Positions 51,780-60,437 of a stretch of DNA of 64,000 nt are shown in pieces. The DNA is from Chitinophaga polysaccharea (GTDB lineage Bacteria > Bacteroidota > Bacteroidia > Chitinophagales > Chitinophagaceae): the NCBI RefSeq assembly GCF_902150045.1, contig NZ_CABFVU010000001.1:2294001-2358000 (forward strand). The letters are read 5' to 3'. A program made the position numbers and the translations under genes. The stretch's first letter is position 1; each line of letters begins with the position of its first letter. The notes beneath the pieces were generated by a model that saw only the letters and a list, made by a program, of their open reading frames with translations, was not told the DNA's origin and did no database searches.

Positions 51780-52673
51780 ATGCATCAGGAAAATTCACGT
51801 CGCGATATGATTAAAAAAGTGGCCACTATGGCATTAGCATCCACTGCGTTATCATCCCTTTCCAACAGGGTGTCTGCCCACGACCAGGCAGTAGACGAAA
51901 AACTGAAAGGAAAAATCAACCACTCGGTATGCGCCTGGTGTTACAATATACCACTGGATGAATTGTGCAAGGCCGCCAAAAAGATAGGCATTAACTCCAT
52001 AGACCTTGTTGATCCGAAGGACTTCGACATCCTGAAGAAGAATGACATGATCACCGCCATGGTGGCCAGTAATGGGCCGGATTGGGGTATCACCAAAGGG
52101 TTTAACAAAGTAGCCCACCACGATAAACTGGAAGAGTATTTTAAACATTATATAGATGAAACTGCGAAAGCCGGTTTCACTAACCTGATCTGTTTTTCAG
52201 GTAACCGTGAAGGCATGAGCGACCAGGAAGGTATTGAAAACTGTACCAAAGGCCTGCAAAGGGTGGTTGGCTATGCAGAGAAGAAAAAAGTGACCCTGGT
52301 AATGGAGCTGCTGAACAGTAAAGTAAACCACCACGACTACCAGTGCGATCATACTGCCTGGGGCGTAGAGCTCTGTAAATCAGTTGGTTCTCCAAATTTT
52401 AAGCTGCTATATGATATTTACCATATGCAGATCATGGAAGGAGATGTAATCAGCAACATCCGCGAATACCACGAATATATTGCGCATTACCATACCGGCG
52501 GCGTACCAGGTCGTCATGAAATTGACGAAACCCAGGAGCTGTACTACCCGGCTATAATGAAAGCGATCTATGAAACCGGCTTTAAAGGACATGTGGCACA
52601 GGAGTTTATTCCGGCTCATAAAGACCAGATCGCATCTCTTCGCCAGGCCATAAGCATCTGCGATCTCGCTTAA
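51780..52673 (+). CDS. Hydroxypyruvate isomerase-like TIM-barrel protein, exported
   Basis: 297 residues. N-terminal signal with twin-arginine look (S-R-R-D-M then hydrophobic), so it probably goes through Tat. The rest is a xylose-isomerase-like TIM barrel; metal/catalytic residues appear as Glu in V-M-E-L-L-N-S-K, Asp and His in L-L-Y-D-I-Y-H-M-Q, His in H-Y-H-T-G-G-V-P-G-R-H-E and Glu in V-A-Q-E-F. Nearest to the hydroxypyruvate isomerase group (Hyi), but export suggests a sugar or polyol substrate in the periplasm (inference). Confidence 0.82.
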   Translation: MHQENSRRDMIKKVATMALASTALSSLSNRVSAHDQAVDEKLKGKINHSVCAWCYNIPLDELCKAAKKIGINSIDLVDPKDFDILKKNDMITAMVASNGPDWGITKGFNKVAHHDKLEEYFKHYIDETAKAGFTNLICFSGNREGMSDQEGIENCTKGLQRVVGYAEKKKVTLVMELLNSKVNHHDYQCDHTAWGVELCKSVGSPNFKLLYDIYHMQIMEGDVISNIREYHEYIAHYHTGGVPGRHEIDETQELYYPAIMKAIYETGFKGHVAQEFIPAHKDQIASLRQAISICDLA

Positions 52674-52689
52674 ATTCATAAATATATCC

Positions 52690-52697
52690 TACTTTCG
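52690..52697 (+). promoter_or_regulatory. Possible promoter -7 box of the permease
   Basis: TACTTTCG, a TAnnTTTG variant with one change, 34 bases before the ATG at 52732. Confidence 0.35.
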
Positions 52698-52731
52698 CGG
52701 ACCAGTCTACCAAAGCAGTAGGGTATACAAT

Positions 52732-54186
52732 ATGAATCAATATTATAAAAAGCCTTTATCATGGCTGCTCAGCGAGTCGGCCAGTGAAAACAAAGATACC
52801 CTCAAACGTACGCTGAATGGCTTTCAGCTGCTGATGCTGGGCCTGGGTGTTATTATCGGTGCGGGGCTGTTTTCCCTTACAGGGCCCGCAGCCGGTAATA
52901 ACGCCGGACCGGCAGTTACCCTTTCTTTCGTGGTGGCTGGTGTTGGCTGCGCCTTTGCCGGCCTTTGCTATGCTGAATTTGCATCTATGATTCCGGTAGC
53001 GGGGAGTGCATACACTTACGCCTATACGACTATGGGCGAGCGGCTGGCCTGGATCATAGGGTGGGACCTGGTACTTGAGTTCTCTGTAGGCGCCGCCACA
53101 GTGGCCATTAGCTGGTCCAACTACCTGGTGGCGTTCCTTGCAGGTTACAAAATATACATCCCCGCACAGTTTTCACATTCTCCCTTTGAAACCATCACCC
53201 TGGCCAATGGCGTAACAACGCACGGCTATTTCAATCTTCCCGCCGCACTGATAATCATACTGATGTCGGCCGTCCTGATGCGGGGCACCAAAGGTTCTGC
53301 CATATGGAATGCAGTGGTAGTGTCGCTCAAAGTAGGCGTAGTGCTCGTTTTTATTGCCCTTGGCTGGAAGTATATACAGCCGGCCAATCTTACCCCTTAC
53401 ATCCCTAAAAACACGGGCAATTTCGGCGAATATGGCATATCAGGTATTCTGCGCGGAGCCGGGGTTATCTTCTTTGTGTACCTGGGTTTTGATATTGTGA
53501 GCACCGCCGCCCAGGAAACCAAAAACCCACGGCGTAATATGCCCATAGGCATACTTGGATCGCTGGCTGTTTGCACGGTCCTTTTCATCCTGTTTTCACA
53601 TGTGCTCACAGGCCTGGCGCCTTATAAAGAATTCAAAAACAGTGCAGCTCCTGTAGCCATCGCCATCGCACATACGCCCTACAAATGGCTCGGACAAATG
53701 ATTATACTGGCTATCATAGTAGGATATACTTCCGTGATCCTGGTAGATCTGTGGGGACAATCGAGGGTGTTTTACAGTATGTCTAAAGATGGATTACTGC
53801 CAAAGATATTTTCTGATGTTCATCCCCGTTACCGTACTCCCTGGAAATCGAATATCCTTTTTTGCGTGTTTGTAAGTTTATTTGCTGCATTGGTGCCTAT
53901 AAGAGTAGTGGGGGAGATGACCAGCATTGGTACACTGCTGGCGTTTGTGATTGTATGCGCTGGGGTTTGGATCATGCGGTATGCTATGCCGGATGCTCCG
54001 CGGGCATTTAAAACGCCATGGGTACCATTTGTACCCATCATGGGTATTTTAACCTGTGCTGTTATGATGGCCTTCCTGCCCTGGGACACCTGGCTACGTC
54101 TCATTGTATGGATGGCAATAGGTATGGCGATCTATGAATTTTATGGTAAGCAACACAGTAAAGTGCGCAACCAGCTGAAAAATTAA
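52732..54186 (+). CDS. APC-family amino-acid permease
   Basis: 484 residues with about 12 membrane segments. The first helix carries G-L-G-V-I-I-G-A-G-L-F-S-L-T-G, the usual amino-acid-binding loop of APC transporters, and the later P-V-A-G-S-A-Y-T-Y-A-Y fits the cationic amino-acid transporter (CAT/YfnA) subgroup. The substrate is not known. The stop overlaps the stop of the convergent acetyltransferase (TTAA, 54183-54186). Confidence 0.92.
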   Translation: MNQYYKKPLSWLLSESASENKDTLKRTLNGFQLLMLGLGVIIGAGLFSLTGPAAGNNAGPAVTLSFVVAGVGCAFAGLCYAEFASMIPVAGSAYTYAYTTMGERLAWIIGWDLVLEFSVGAATVAISWSNYLVAFLAGYKIYIPAQFSHSPFETITLANGVTTHGYFNLPAALIIILMSAVLMRGTKGSAIWNAVVVSLKVGVVLVFIALGWKYIQPANLTPYIPKNTGNFGEYGISGILRGAGVIFFVYLGFDIVSTAAQETKNPRRNMPIGILGSLAVCTVLFILFSHVLTGLAPYKEFKNSAAPVAIAIAHTPYKWLGQMIILAIIVGYTSVILVDLWGQSRVFYSMSKDGLLPKIFSDVHPRYRTPWKSNILFCVFVSLFAALVPIRVVGEMTSIGTLLAFVIVCAGVWIMRYAMPDAPRAFKTPWVPFVPIMGILTCAVMMAFLPWDTWLRLIVWMAIGMAIYEFYGKQHSKVRNQLKN

Positions 54187-54725
54187 TATTTCCAGTCTTG
54201 CCGCAATACCCCCATCACCACCATATCCACATACTGCCCGTGCAGTTTGGCACTATGGCGTAAAGTACCTTCCCTGGCAAATCCCAGCTTGATCGGGATT
54301 TGCCCGCTACGCTCGTTCTGCAGCACAAAGCGGATCTCTATTTTATTCAGGTACAGCTTTTTAAAGGCAAAGGAAATAAGTCCTTTGCATGCGGCGGTAG
54401 CGATGCCTTTCCGCTGGAATTCTTCTCCTATCCAATAGCCTATTTCTGCTTTCTGCAGCTGGTGGTCCCACCCATGCAGGTCAATCACTCCGCAAAACTG
54501 GTTTTTATACCATACGCCTAATGCAATAGCTTCCTGTTCTTCGGCTTTGCGTAACATCAGTTCTATAAAACGAAGAGAGTGCTCTTCATTGGTATTGTAA
54601 TCTACCCAGGGTAAAAACCTGCGCAGACTTTTGCGTGATACATCCAGCTGTTTATATACCAATGGGGCATCCGGGGCCTGTAATTGCCGTAGGTATATAT
54701 CTTCATTAACGGTTATTTCGAACAT
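54183..54725 (-). CDS. RimJ/RimL-type GNAT N-acetyltransferase
   Basis: 180 residues from ATG 54725 (M-F-E-I-T-V-N-E-D-I-Y-L-R); an in-frame start 51 bases earlier is less likely. GNAT features: A-E-I-G-Y-W-I-G-E-E-F-Q-R-K-G-I-A-T (acetyl-CoA loop) and I-P-I-K-L-G-F-A-R-E-G. The group acetylates the N-terminus of ribosomal proteins or small amines such as serine; the substrate is unknown here. Confidence 0.9.
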   Translation of the reverse strand: MFEITVNEDIYLRQLQAPDAPLVYKQLDVSRKSLRRFLPWVDYNTNEEHSLRFIELMLRKAEEQEAIALGVWYKNQFCGVIDLHGWDHQLQKAEIGYWIGEEFQRKGIATAACKGLISFAFKKLYLNKIEIRFVLQNERSGQIPIKLGFAREGTLRHSAKLHGQYVDMVVMGVLRQDWKY

Positions 54726-54788
54726 AACTGGATTTAAAAGGGTGCTAAACTTACACCGATTTCCTGTAAAATCCAATTAGCACGCAGT

Positions 54789-54844
54789 AAATAGCCGCTG
54801 ACCTTTAGTCCTGTTATATGGAACTAAGAGCCAGCGGCTGTTTA
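54789..54844. terminator. Hairpin downstream of the lipoprotein gene
   Basis: TAAATAGCCGCTG on the left pairs with CAGCGGCTGTTTA on the right, with a partial inner TTAGTCC/GGAACTAA stem. It lies just after the minus-strand lipoprotein gene (54863); no long T run. Confidence 0.55.
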
Positions 54845-54862
54845 TTCTCTACTTATTACCAT

Positions 54863-55486
54863 TTACTGTTTCGCTAACAACTGTTGCTTTGCCATATCTC
54901 TTACTACCTGCTGAGCATATAATACGGCCATTCTTTCTGTTGTTGGCGGATCGAAAGACTGCGACTGTACAGAGTACAGCATTTGTCCGCTCTTCATATC
55001 ATACAGGTTGGCTTCCCATTGATATTTGGTGTTATAGGTATAGTATCCGGGAGCATACATCCTGGATGACCACATTGAGTAATAAGGCCAGAAGCCATAA
55101 TAACCGTAGGGCGAATAATTGGGAACAAAGTTTCTTTCCCTGCCTTTATCCAGCATTACAATAGTCATGATCTGGTTTACATCACTGCCCTGTAACTGCT
55201 TCAACACCTGCTTTTCTGTCATTTTAGCCATGTCGTTGGGACCATAGGTTTGCAGTGCGGATACAGCATTATACCCTTTTTTCCTCAGTTCCGTTACAGT
55301 ATAATTTTCCATCTGACTGCGCAGCGTACGGTCTTTCTGAGGTACCAGCGCCATTACCATTATTTTGTTATCCTTTTGCAGTTGCTGTGCATCATTTGAA
55401 CGCCAGGAAGACGTTACTTTGGTGCTTGAACAGGCTGCCATGGCCATGATTGCAAATCCTGCCATGATAAGACCCAGCTTTTTCAT
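54863..55486 (-). CDS. Putative lipoprotein with Tyr-rich region
   Basis: 207 residues. Lipobox A-M-A-A-C with the Cys at residue 19. Mature part begins S-S-T-K-V-T-S-S-W-R; a tract at about 122-152 is rich in Tyr, Pro, Trp and Gly (Y-S-P-Y-G-Y-Y-G-F-W-P-Y-Y). It resembles the DUF4136-like lipoproteins (fragment K-Y-Q-W-E-A-N-L-Y-D), although the assignment is weak. Function unknown; outer-membrane or periplasmic. Confidence 0.72.
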   Translation of the reverse strand: MKKLGLIMAGFAIMAMAACSSTKVTSSWRSNDAQQLQKDNKIMVMALVPQKDRTLRSQMENYTVTELRKKGYNAVSALQTYGPNDMAKMTEKQVLKQLQGSDVNQIMTIVMLDKGRERNFVPNYSPYGYYGFWPYYSMWSSRMYAPGYYTYNTKYQWEANLYDMKSGQMLYSVQSQSFDPPTTERMAVLYAQQVVRDMAKQQLLAKQ

Positions 55487-55617
55487 ATTCCCTCCTTTAG
55501 TTTTATTAGTTTATATCTATTAGACGTAGAACCGGGCAATTTGTAACATGCACATGATAGTTTTAACAATTCTTTGAGACTTGTTAATAATTTGCTAATG
55601 AATGGCTTACACACAAT

Positions 55618-55649
55618 AAAAAAGGCATGCCGTTGTGGGCATGCCTTTT
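55618..55649 (-). terminator. Terminator after mqnC
   Basis: AAAAGGCATGCC pairs with GGCATGCCTTTT around a 6-base loop. On the minus strand it is followed by a T run, 20 bases after the mqnC stop. Confidence 0.85.
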
Positions 55650-55667
55650 AAGTATAAATGCTTCTTA

Positions 55668-56798
55668 TCAGTAATTGATTACCTGCTCTTCTATAGCTGC
55701 AGGCAGTTCCCTGAATTTGTACAGTTGTGTACGCAATTGTGGTTCAAAACCAGCTTCACGGATAGCCTCCTGTATAGACAGGTAGGTAAATCGGTGAGGG
55801 GCTCCGGCGGCACTTACCACGTTTTCTTCGATCATGATAGAACCAAAATCGTTAGCGCCGGCATGCAGGCAAAGCTGCGCCACCTGCTTACCCACGGTTA
55901 ACCAGGACGCCTGGATATTTTTAATGTTCGGCAACATGATGCGGCTCATGGCAATCATGCGGATATATTCTTCAGCCGTGGTCATGTTATGTACGCCACG
56001 GATCCTTGCCAGCAGGGTATCTACATCCTGGAAGGTCCAGGGAATGAAAGCGGTGAACCCGTAATGCCCTTCCGGTTTTTCGCTTTGTACCTGCCTGATG
56101 TCTACCAGGTGCTCAAATCGCTCCAGCACTGTTTCCACGTGGCCGAACATCATGGTGGCGGAAGAAGCAATGTTCAGCTTATGTGCTGCGCGCATTACAT
56201 CCAGCCATTCCTGGGCGCCGCATTTACCTTTAGAGATAAGACGGCGTACACGGTCGTTCAGTATCTCTGCACCGGCGCCGGGAAGACTGTCCATTCCCGC
56301 TTCCTGCAGCGCGCGAAGCACTTCTATATGCGTACTTTTTTCCAGCTTGGTAATATGTGCCACTTCGGGGGGGCCGAGTGTGTGTAATCTTAACTCGGGA
56401 TATAGCTGCTTCAGCTGTTTGAAGAGATCTACATAAAAGCTGAGGCCCAGTTCCGGGTGATGCCCGCCCTGTAACAGCAGCTGATCACCGCCATACTTAA
56501 GGGTTTCATCGATCTTCCTTTTGTACTCTTCGATGGGTGTAATATAGGCCTCCTTGTGGCCGGGAATACGGTAAAAATTACAAAACTTACAGTTTGCCGT
56601 ACATACATTGGTGGTATTAACGTTCCTGTCTATCTGCCAGGTTACCTTTCCGTGCGGAACCTGCTGCTTGCGTAACTCATTGGCTATTTCCATTAATTCG
56701 GCCAGCGGAGCATTTTCAAACAGGTAAACGCCCTCTGCTGCTGTCAGAAACTCAAAGTTCTGCGCCTTTTTGTATAAATCCTGAAGTTCCATATGCAT
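55668..56798 (-). CDS. mqnC: Dehypoxanthine futalosine cyclase
   Basis: About 377 residues from ATG 56798 (an ATG at 56792 is equally possible). Radical-SAM cysteines C-T-A-N-C-K-F-C in V-C-T-A-N-C-K-F-C-N-F-Y-R, then G-G-H-H-P-E-L-G and, near the C-terminus, A-N-D-F-G-S-I-M-I-E-E-N-V-V-S-A-A-G, which separates MqnC from MqnE. MqnC closes the ring in the futalosine route to menaquinone, the quinone feeding the cbb3 and other oxidases. Other mqn genes are not in this window. A -7 box lies upstream at 56823-56830. Confidence 0.92.
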   Translation of the reverse strand: MHMELQDLYKKAQNFEFLTAAEGVYLFENAPLAELMEIANELRKQQVPHGKVTWQIDRNVNTTNVCTANCKFCNFYRIPGHKEAYITPIEEYKRKIDETLKYGGDQLLLQGGHHPELGLSFYVDLFKQLKQLYPELRLHTLGPPEVAHITKLEKSTHIEVLRALQEAGMDSLPGAGAEILNDRVRRLISKGKCGAQEWLDVMRAAHKLNIASSATMMFGHVETVLERFEHLVDIRQVQSEKPEGHYGFTAFIPWTFQDVDTLLARIRGVHNMTTAEEYIRMIAMSRIMLPNIKNIQASWLTVGKQVAQLCLHAGANDFGSIMIEENVVSAAGAPHRFTYLSIQEAIREAGFEPQLRTQLYKFRELPAAIEEQVINY

Positions 56799-56822
56799 TT
56801 TTCTAACCCTGAATAACTTTAA

Positions 56823-56830
56823 CAAAGGTA
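56823..56830 (-). promoter_or_regulatory. Promoter -7 box of mqnC
   Basis: Minus-strand TACCTTTG, exact TAnnTTTG. A longer reading starting at 56825 would overlap this box, which supports the start at 56798. Confidence 0.55.
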
Positions 56831-56926
56831 GTATTTAGGCAATTACCGCCTGTAATAAAAATATTTTATACGAACACTATTTAATGTTAAATTTATAGCA
56901 ATACACATTCCCTGCATCAACCACGT

Positions 56927-58156
56927 ATGCTTAAACCAATTCTGTTACGCTTCATGCTGCTTCTGGCAGCCGCCGGTACATCAATGAGCACTAAAGCCGG
57001 AAATGCCACGTTCGATAACGATAGTACTCGCGAAGCTATGCTGATCACCCGCTTCCACTTCAAGCAATACTATGGGGGAGTAGTAGTTGTGCAGGCACTG
57101 GTAAGCAACTACCCCGATACCCTTCAGTTTATCCTCGATACCGGCAGTGCAGGCATTTCACTGGATACAACCACCTGTCTCAGGCTGGGCATAGCCATGG
57201 AACCTTCCGACCGGATCATCAAAGGGCTCGGCAGCTCTAAACCCGTTTCCTTTGCACGGCACCATTCTCTGAAGCTCCCCGGCCTGAAGGTTGATAGTCT
57301 TGATTTTCATATCAACGACTATGAACTGATCAGCCAGGTGTACGGCATACAGGTAGATGGCATCATCGGATACAGTTTGCTGAGCCGGTATATTGTTACG
57401 ATCGACTATGATACAGAAGAAATTATCATTTACTCTAAAGGAAAATATACTTATCCCAAAGGAGGCCAGCTATTACGGCCATCTCTCACACAGATCCCGT
57501 TAATATCCGCCCCGTTGAAAAACGCCGTGCGCACCATCACCAACCGCTACTATTTCGATACCGGCGCAGGTATGTGCCTGTTACTGTCCTCCCAGTTTGT
57601 GAACGATAGCAGTGTATTACAGGGCAAAAGGCGCCGCGCCAAAAAGATCATACAAACGGAAGCCCAGGGCCTTGGTGGCAAAATGACCATGTCGCTCACC
57701 ACCGTAAATGAATTCCGGATCGGCAATTACAGCTTCCGGAATGTGCCGACTTACGTGTTTGACGATAAAAGCAACGTTACCGCATATCCTTTTCTTGGCG
57801 GAATGATAGGGAACGATTTGCTACGCCGTTTTAACATAACGCTCAATTACAGCAAGAAGGAAATATACATGCTGCCCAATACACATTTCCGTGATATGTT
57901 CGACTATTCCTACACAGGCCTGATCATTTACCTGATCGACGGAAGGGTAGAAGTAACCGATATCATCAAAGGATCGCCTGCTGAAAAGGCCGGCTTCCGC
58001 ACGGGCGATATTATCATGGGCATCAACAACAACCTGGGCCCCAACCTCCAGCTGTTCCGCGAACTGCTCAAAAATATAGGCACCCGGGCTACCTGCCTGA
58101 TAAGCCGTGATAAAGAACTTCTCATTAAAAAATTGCCAATAAAAAGTATTCTTTGA
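56927..58156 (+). CDS. Secreted aspartyl protease with two D-T-G motifs and a PDZ domain
   Basis: 409 residues: signal peptide, two retropepsin-like lobes and a C-terminal PDZ domain. Lobe one has F-I-L-D71-T-G-S-A-G, lobe two has Y-F-D211-T-G-A-G, so both halves of a single-chain aspartyl-protease site are present. The PDZ part is at about 330-400 (D-I-I-K-G-S-P-A-E-K-A-G-F-R-T-G-D). The next gene, 13 bases later, encodes a shorter relative. Substrate unknown; expected in the periplasm. Confidence 0.85.
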   Translation: MLKPILLRFMLLLAAAGTSMSTKAGNATFDNDSTREAMLITRFHFKQYYGGVVVVQALVSNYPDTLQFILDTGSAGISLDTTTCLRLGIAMEPSDRIIKGLGSSKPVSFARHHSLKLPGLKVDSLDFHINDYELISQVYGIQVDGIIGYSLLSRYIVTIDYDTEEIIIYSKGKYTYPKGGQLLRPSLTQIPLISAPLKNAVRTITNRYYFDTGAGMCLLLSSQFVNDSSVLQGKRRRAKKIIQTEAQGLGGKMTMSLTTVNEFRIGNYSFRNVPTYVFDDKSNVTAYPFLGGMIGNDLLRRFNITLNYSKKEIYMLPNTHFRDMFDYSYTGLIIYLIDGRVEVTDIIKGSPAEKAGFRTGDIIMGINNNLGPNLQLFRELLKNIGTRATCLISRDKELLIKKLPIKSIL

Positions 58157-58169
58157 CGTTATTTGTGTC

Positions 58170-59087
58170 ATGTGGCGCTTTTTATTGACAGTAACCATCT
58201 TATACAGCTTTGCCCTAATGCCTGCCCATGCCCAGCGCAGAGGCTCGTCAGCACCAGCAACAGATAATTCAAAGCCGGTAGCCGTTATTCCCTTTGAGCT
58301 TATCAACCGGCAGGTGGTTATTCCGGTAGTTGTTTCCGGTAGCGCAGATACCCTTCATTTTATTTTTGACAGCGGGGCGGAAGTTACTGTATTGCACACC
58401 AATACGGCCGCCAAACTACAGCTGAAAAATGCCGGCAATGCCTTTCTAACCGGCACCAACAACGCAATGGCCAAAACAGAACTGGCCACCATCAATGCCA
58501 TTTACCTGAAAGAGCTCCGCATTCCGTATCTGAAAGTATACCTGGAAAACCTCAGCACCCTTGGCCCTGTGGACGGGATCATAGGCATCGCCTTGCTGAA
58601 ACTGTATATTGTAAAAATAGACTACCGCTCCAAACAACTGGTACTTTATAAATCAGGGAAAACACCCGTTGGAAATACCGGCCGGTTACTGCATTTTCAA
58701 CTTAACTTCAGCACTCCTGTGATTGATGCATCTATCCAGCTGCCGGATGGGCGCCGGTTACCCGGTCATTATCATATTACCACCGGTGGCGACTATGGTA
58801 TCCTTTTTAACTGGCCCTATGTAGATAAATACAAACTCAATACCCTGCTTCCCACTATCAATACAGACCGCGTACAGGATATGCTGAAGGTATTGTACTA
58901 TATCAATAGTTCCGTGCCTTCACTCGAAATGGGAGGCCGCAGCATTCCCAATGTACCGGTAAGCTACAGTAAGGACATCGACGACCTGGGGGTATTTACT
59001 GAAGTAGCCGGCTCCATTGGCTATGATATCTGGAAAGACTATACCCTTATCATTAATTACGACAAAAAGGAGCTGTACCTGGAGTAG
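58170..59087 (+). CDS. Secreted aspartyl-protease-like protein lacking the second Asp
   Basis: 305 residues with a signal peptide (ends A-H-A-Q). Lobe one keeps F-I-F-D67-S-G-A-E-V; lobe two has Y-H-I-T-T205-G-G-D where the first protease has D-T-G-A-G, so the second catalytic Asp is replaced by Thr. There is no PDZ domain. It may be inactive, act as a homodimer using the first lobe, or partner the upstream protease. The two genes are 13 bases apart and almost certainly cotranscribed; they look like a duplication that diverged. Confidence 0.8.
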   Translation: MWRFLLTVTILYSFALMPAHAQRRGSSAPATDNSKPVAVIPFELINRQVVIPVVVSGSADTLHFIFDSGAEVTVLHTNTAAKLQLKNAGNAFLTGTNNAMAKTELATINAIYLKELRIPYLKVYLENLSTLGPVDGIIGIALLKLYIVKIDYRSKQLVLYKSGKTPVGNTGRLLHFQLNFSTPVIDASIQLPDGRRLPGHYHITTGGDYGILFNWPYVDKYKLNTLLPTINTDRVQDMLKVLYYINSSVPSLEMGGRSIPNVPVSYSKDIDDLGVFTEVAGSIGYDIWKDYTLIINYDKKELYLE

Positions 59088-59113
59088 CTTTTTGCTGGAT
59101 TGGGCTAAAAGCT

Positions 59114-59139
59114 TACGGTAATTCCCTATTTTTACCGTA
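59114..59139 (+). terminator. Weak hairpin after the second aspartyl protease gene
   Basis: TACGGTAA (59114-59121) pairs with TTACCGTA (59132-59139). No T run follows, so termination is uncertain. Confidence 0.3.
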
Positions 59140-59156
59140 TTGACCAATAAAAAGAT

Positions 59157-60395
59157 ATGATCCATTATAATAAGTTTACGCTGGCAAACGGACTGAGGGT
59201 GATTGTGCACGAAGACCATACTACGCCAATGGCGGTATTAAATGTACTTTATGATGTAGGAGCGAGAGATGAAAATCCGGCACAAACGGGCTTTGCCCAC
59301 CTGTTTGAACACCTCATGTTTGGAGGATCCATCAATATACCCTCTTACGATGAACCTTTACAGATGGCCGGCGGTGAAAATAATGCCTACACTACCAGCG
59401 ACCTGACCAATTACTACATCCAGCTGCCTGCAGAAAATATCGAAACAGCCTTCTGGCTGGAAAGCGACCGTATGCTTTCCCTGGCCTTCGATGAAAAAAG
59501 CCTGGATGTACAACGTAAGGTGGTGTCGGAAGAATTTAAGGAACATTATATCAATAAACCTTATGGAGATGTATGGCATAAAATGCGGGAGCTGTCGTAC
59601 ACTACGCATCCCTACCGCTGGATGACCATCGGGAAGGAACTATCCCATATAGAGAATGCGAAGCTGGAAGATGTAAAAGCATTTTTCTTTAAATATTACC
59701 GCCCGGTAAACGCCATACTTGCGGTAGGCGGCAACGTTACGGTAGACCAGGTAAAAGCCCTCGCGGAAAAATGGTTTGGCGATATCCCCTCAGGGGAAAA
59801 ATATCAGCGCAACCTGCCGGTGGAACCGCCACAGACCGCAGCGCACAAACTGGAGGTAAAAGCCAATGTTCCGCTGGATGCGCTGTACAAATGCTATCAC
59901 ATGTACGCCCGTACGGATAAACGCTACTATGCAGCCGACCTGATCTCCGACATCCTGGGCGGCGGCAGTTCCTCTCGTTTGCACCAGGTACTGGTAAAAG
60001 AAAAAAAACTATTCAGTAATATTGAGTGTTATCATTTTGGCAGCCTCGACGCCGGCTTACTAACCATAGAAGGAAAGCTGGTAAAAGGCGTTAAAATGAA
60101 AGATGCAGAAAAAGGGATCCAGCTGGAACTCGAAAAACTGCAACAGGAAGTTATCTCAGAACGGGAATTGCAAAAAGTAAAAAACCGTGTGGAAAGTTTA
60201 CTGGCCTTCGAAGACATGAGCTTACTGAACCGCGCCAACAACCTGGCCTTTTATGAACTGCTTGGCGATGCCGCACTAATGAACCGCGAATTTGAAAATT
60301 ATGAGGTAGTAACTGCTGCCGCCATCCATGAAGAAGCGGCACTTCTTTTTGATGAAAAAAATTCAAATACGATTTACTATTACGCTGCCAGCTAG
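59157..60395 (+). CDS. M16-family zinc peptidase, catalytic subunit type
   Basis: 412 residues. The inverted zinc motif H48-L-F-E51-H52 is present, with the third ligand Glu129 in V-V-S-E-E-F-K-E at the expected spacing. This is the active half of a two-gene M16B pair; the next gene is the inactive partner. No signal peptide is seen at the start (M-I-H-Y-N-K-F-T-L-A-N-G-L), so the enzyme is probably cytoplasmic. Such pairs degrade peptides or process small proteins. Confidence 0.92.
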   Translation: MIHYNKFTLANGLRVIVHEDHTTPMAVLNVLYDVGARDENPAQTGFAHLFEHLMFGGSINIPSYDEPLQMAGGENNAYTTSDLTNYYIQLPAENIETAFWLESDRMLSLAFDEKSLDVQRKVVSEEFKEHYINKPYGDVWHKMRELSYTTHPYRWMTIGKELSHIENAKLEDVKAFFFKYYRPVNAILAVGGNVTVDQVKALAEKWFGDIPSGEKYQRNLPVEPPQTAAHKLEVKANVPLDALYKCYHMYARTDKRYYAADLISDILGGGSSSRLHQVLVKEKKLFSNIECYHFGSLDAGLLTIEGKLVKGVKMKDAEKGIQLELEKLQQEVISERELQKVKNRVESLLAFEDMSLLNRANNLAFYELLGDAALMNREFENYEVVTAAAIHEEAALLFDEKNSNTIYYYAAS

Positions 60396-60437
60396 CACAG
60401 TGGCTTCATCCAGCCCTCACCCTTTAAATAACACATT

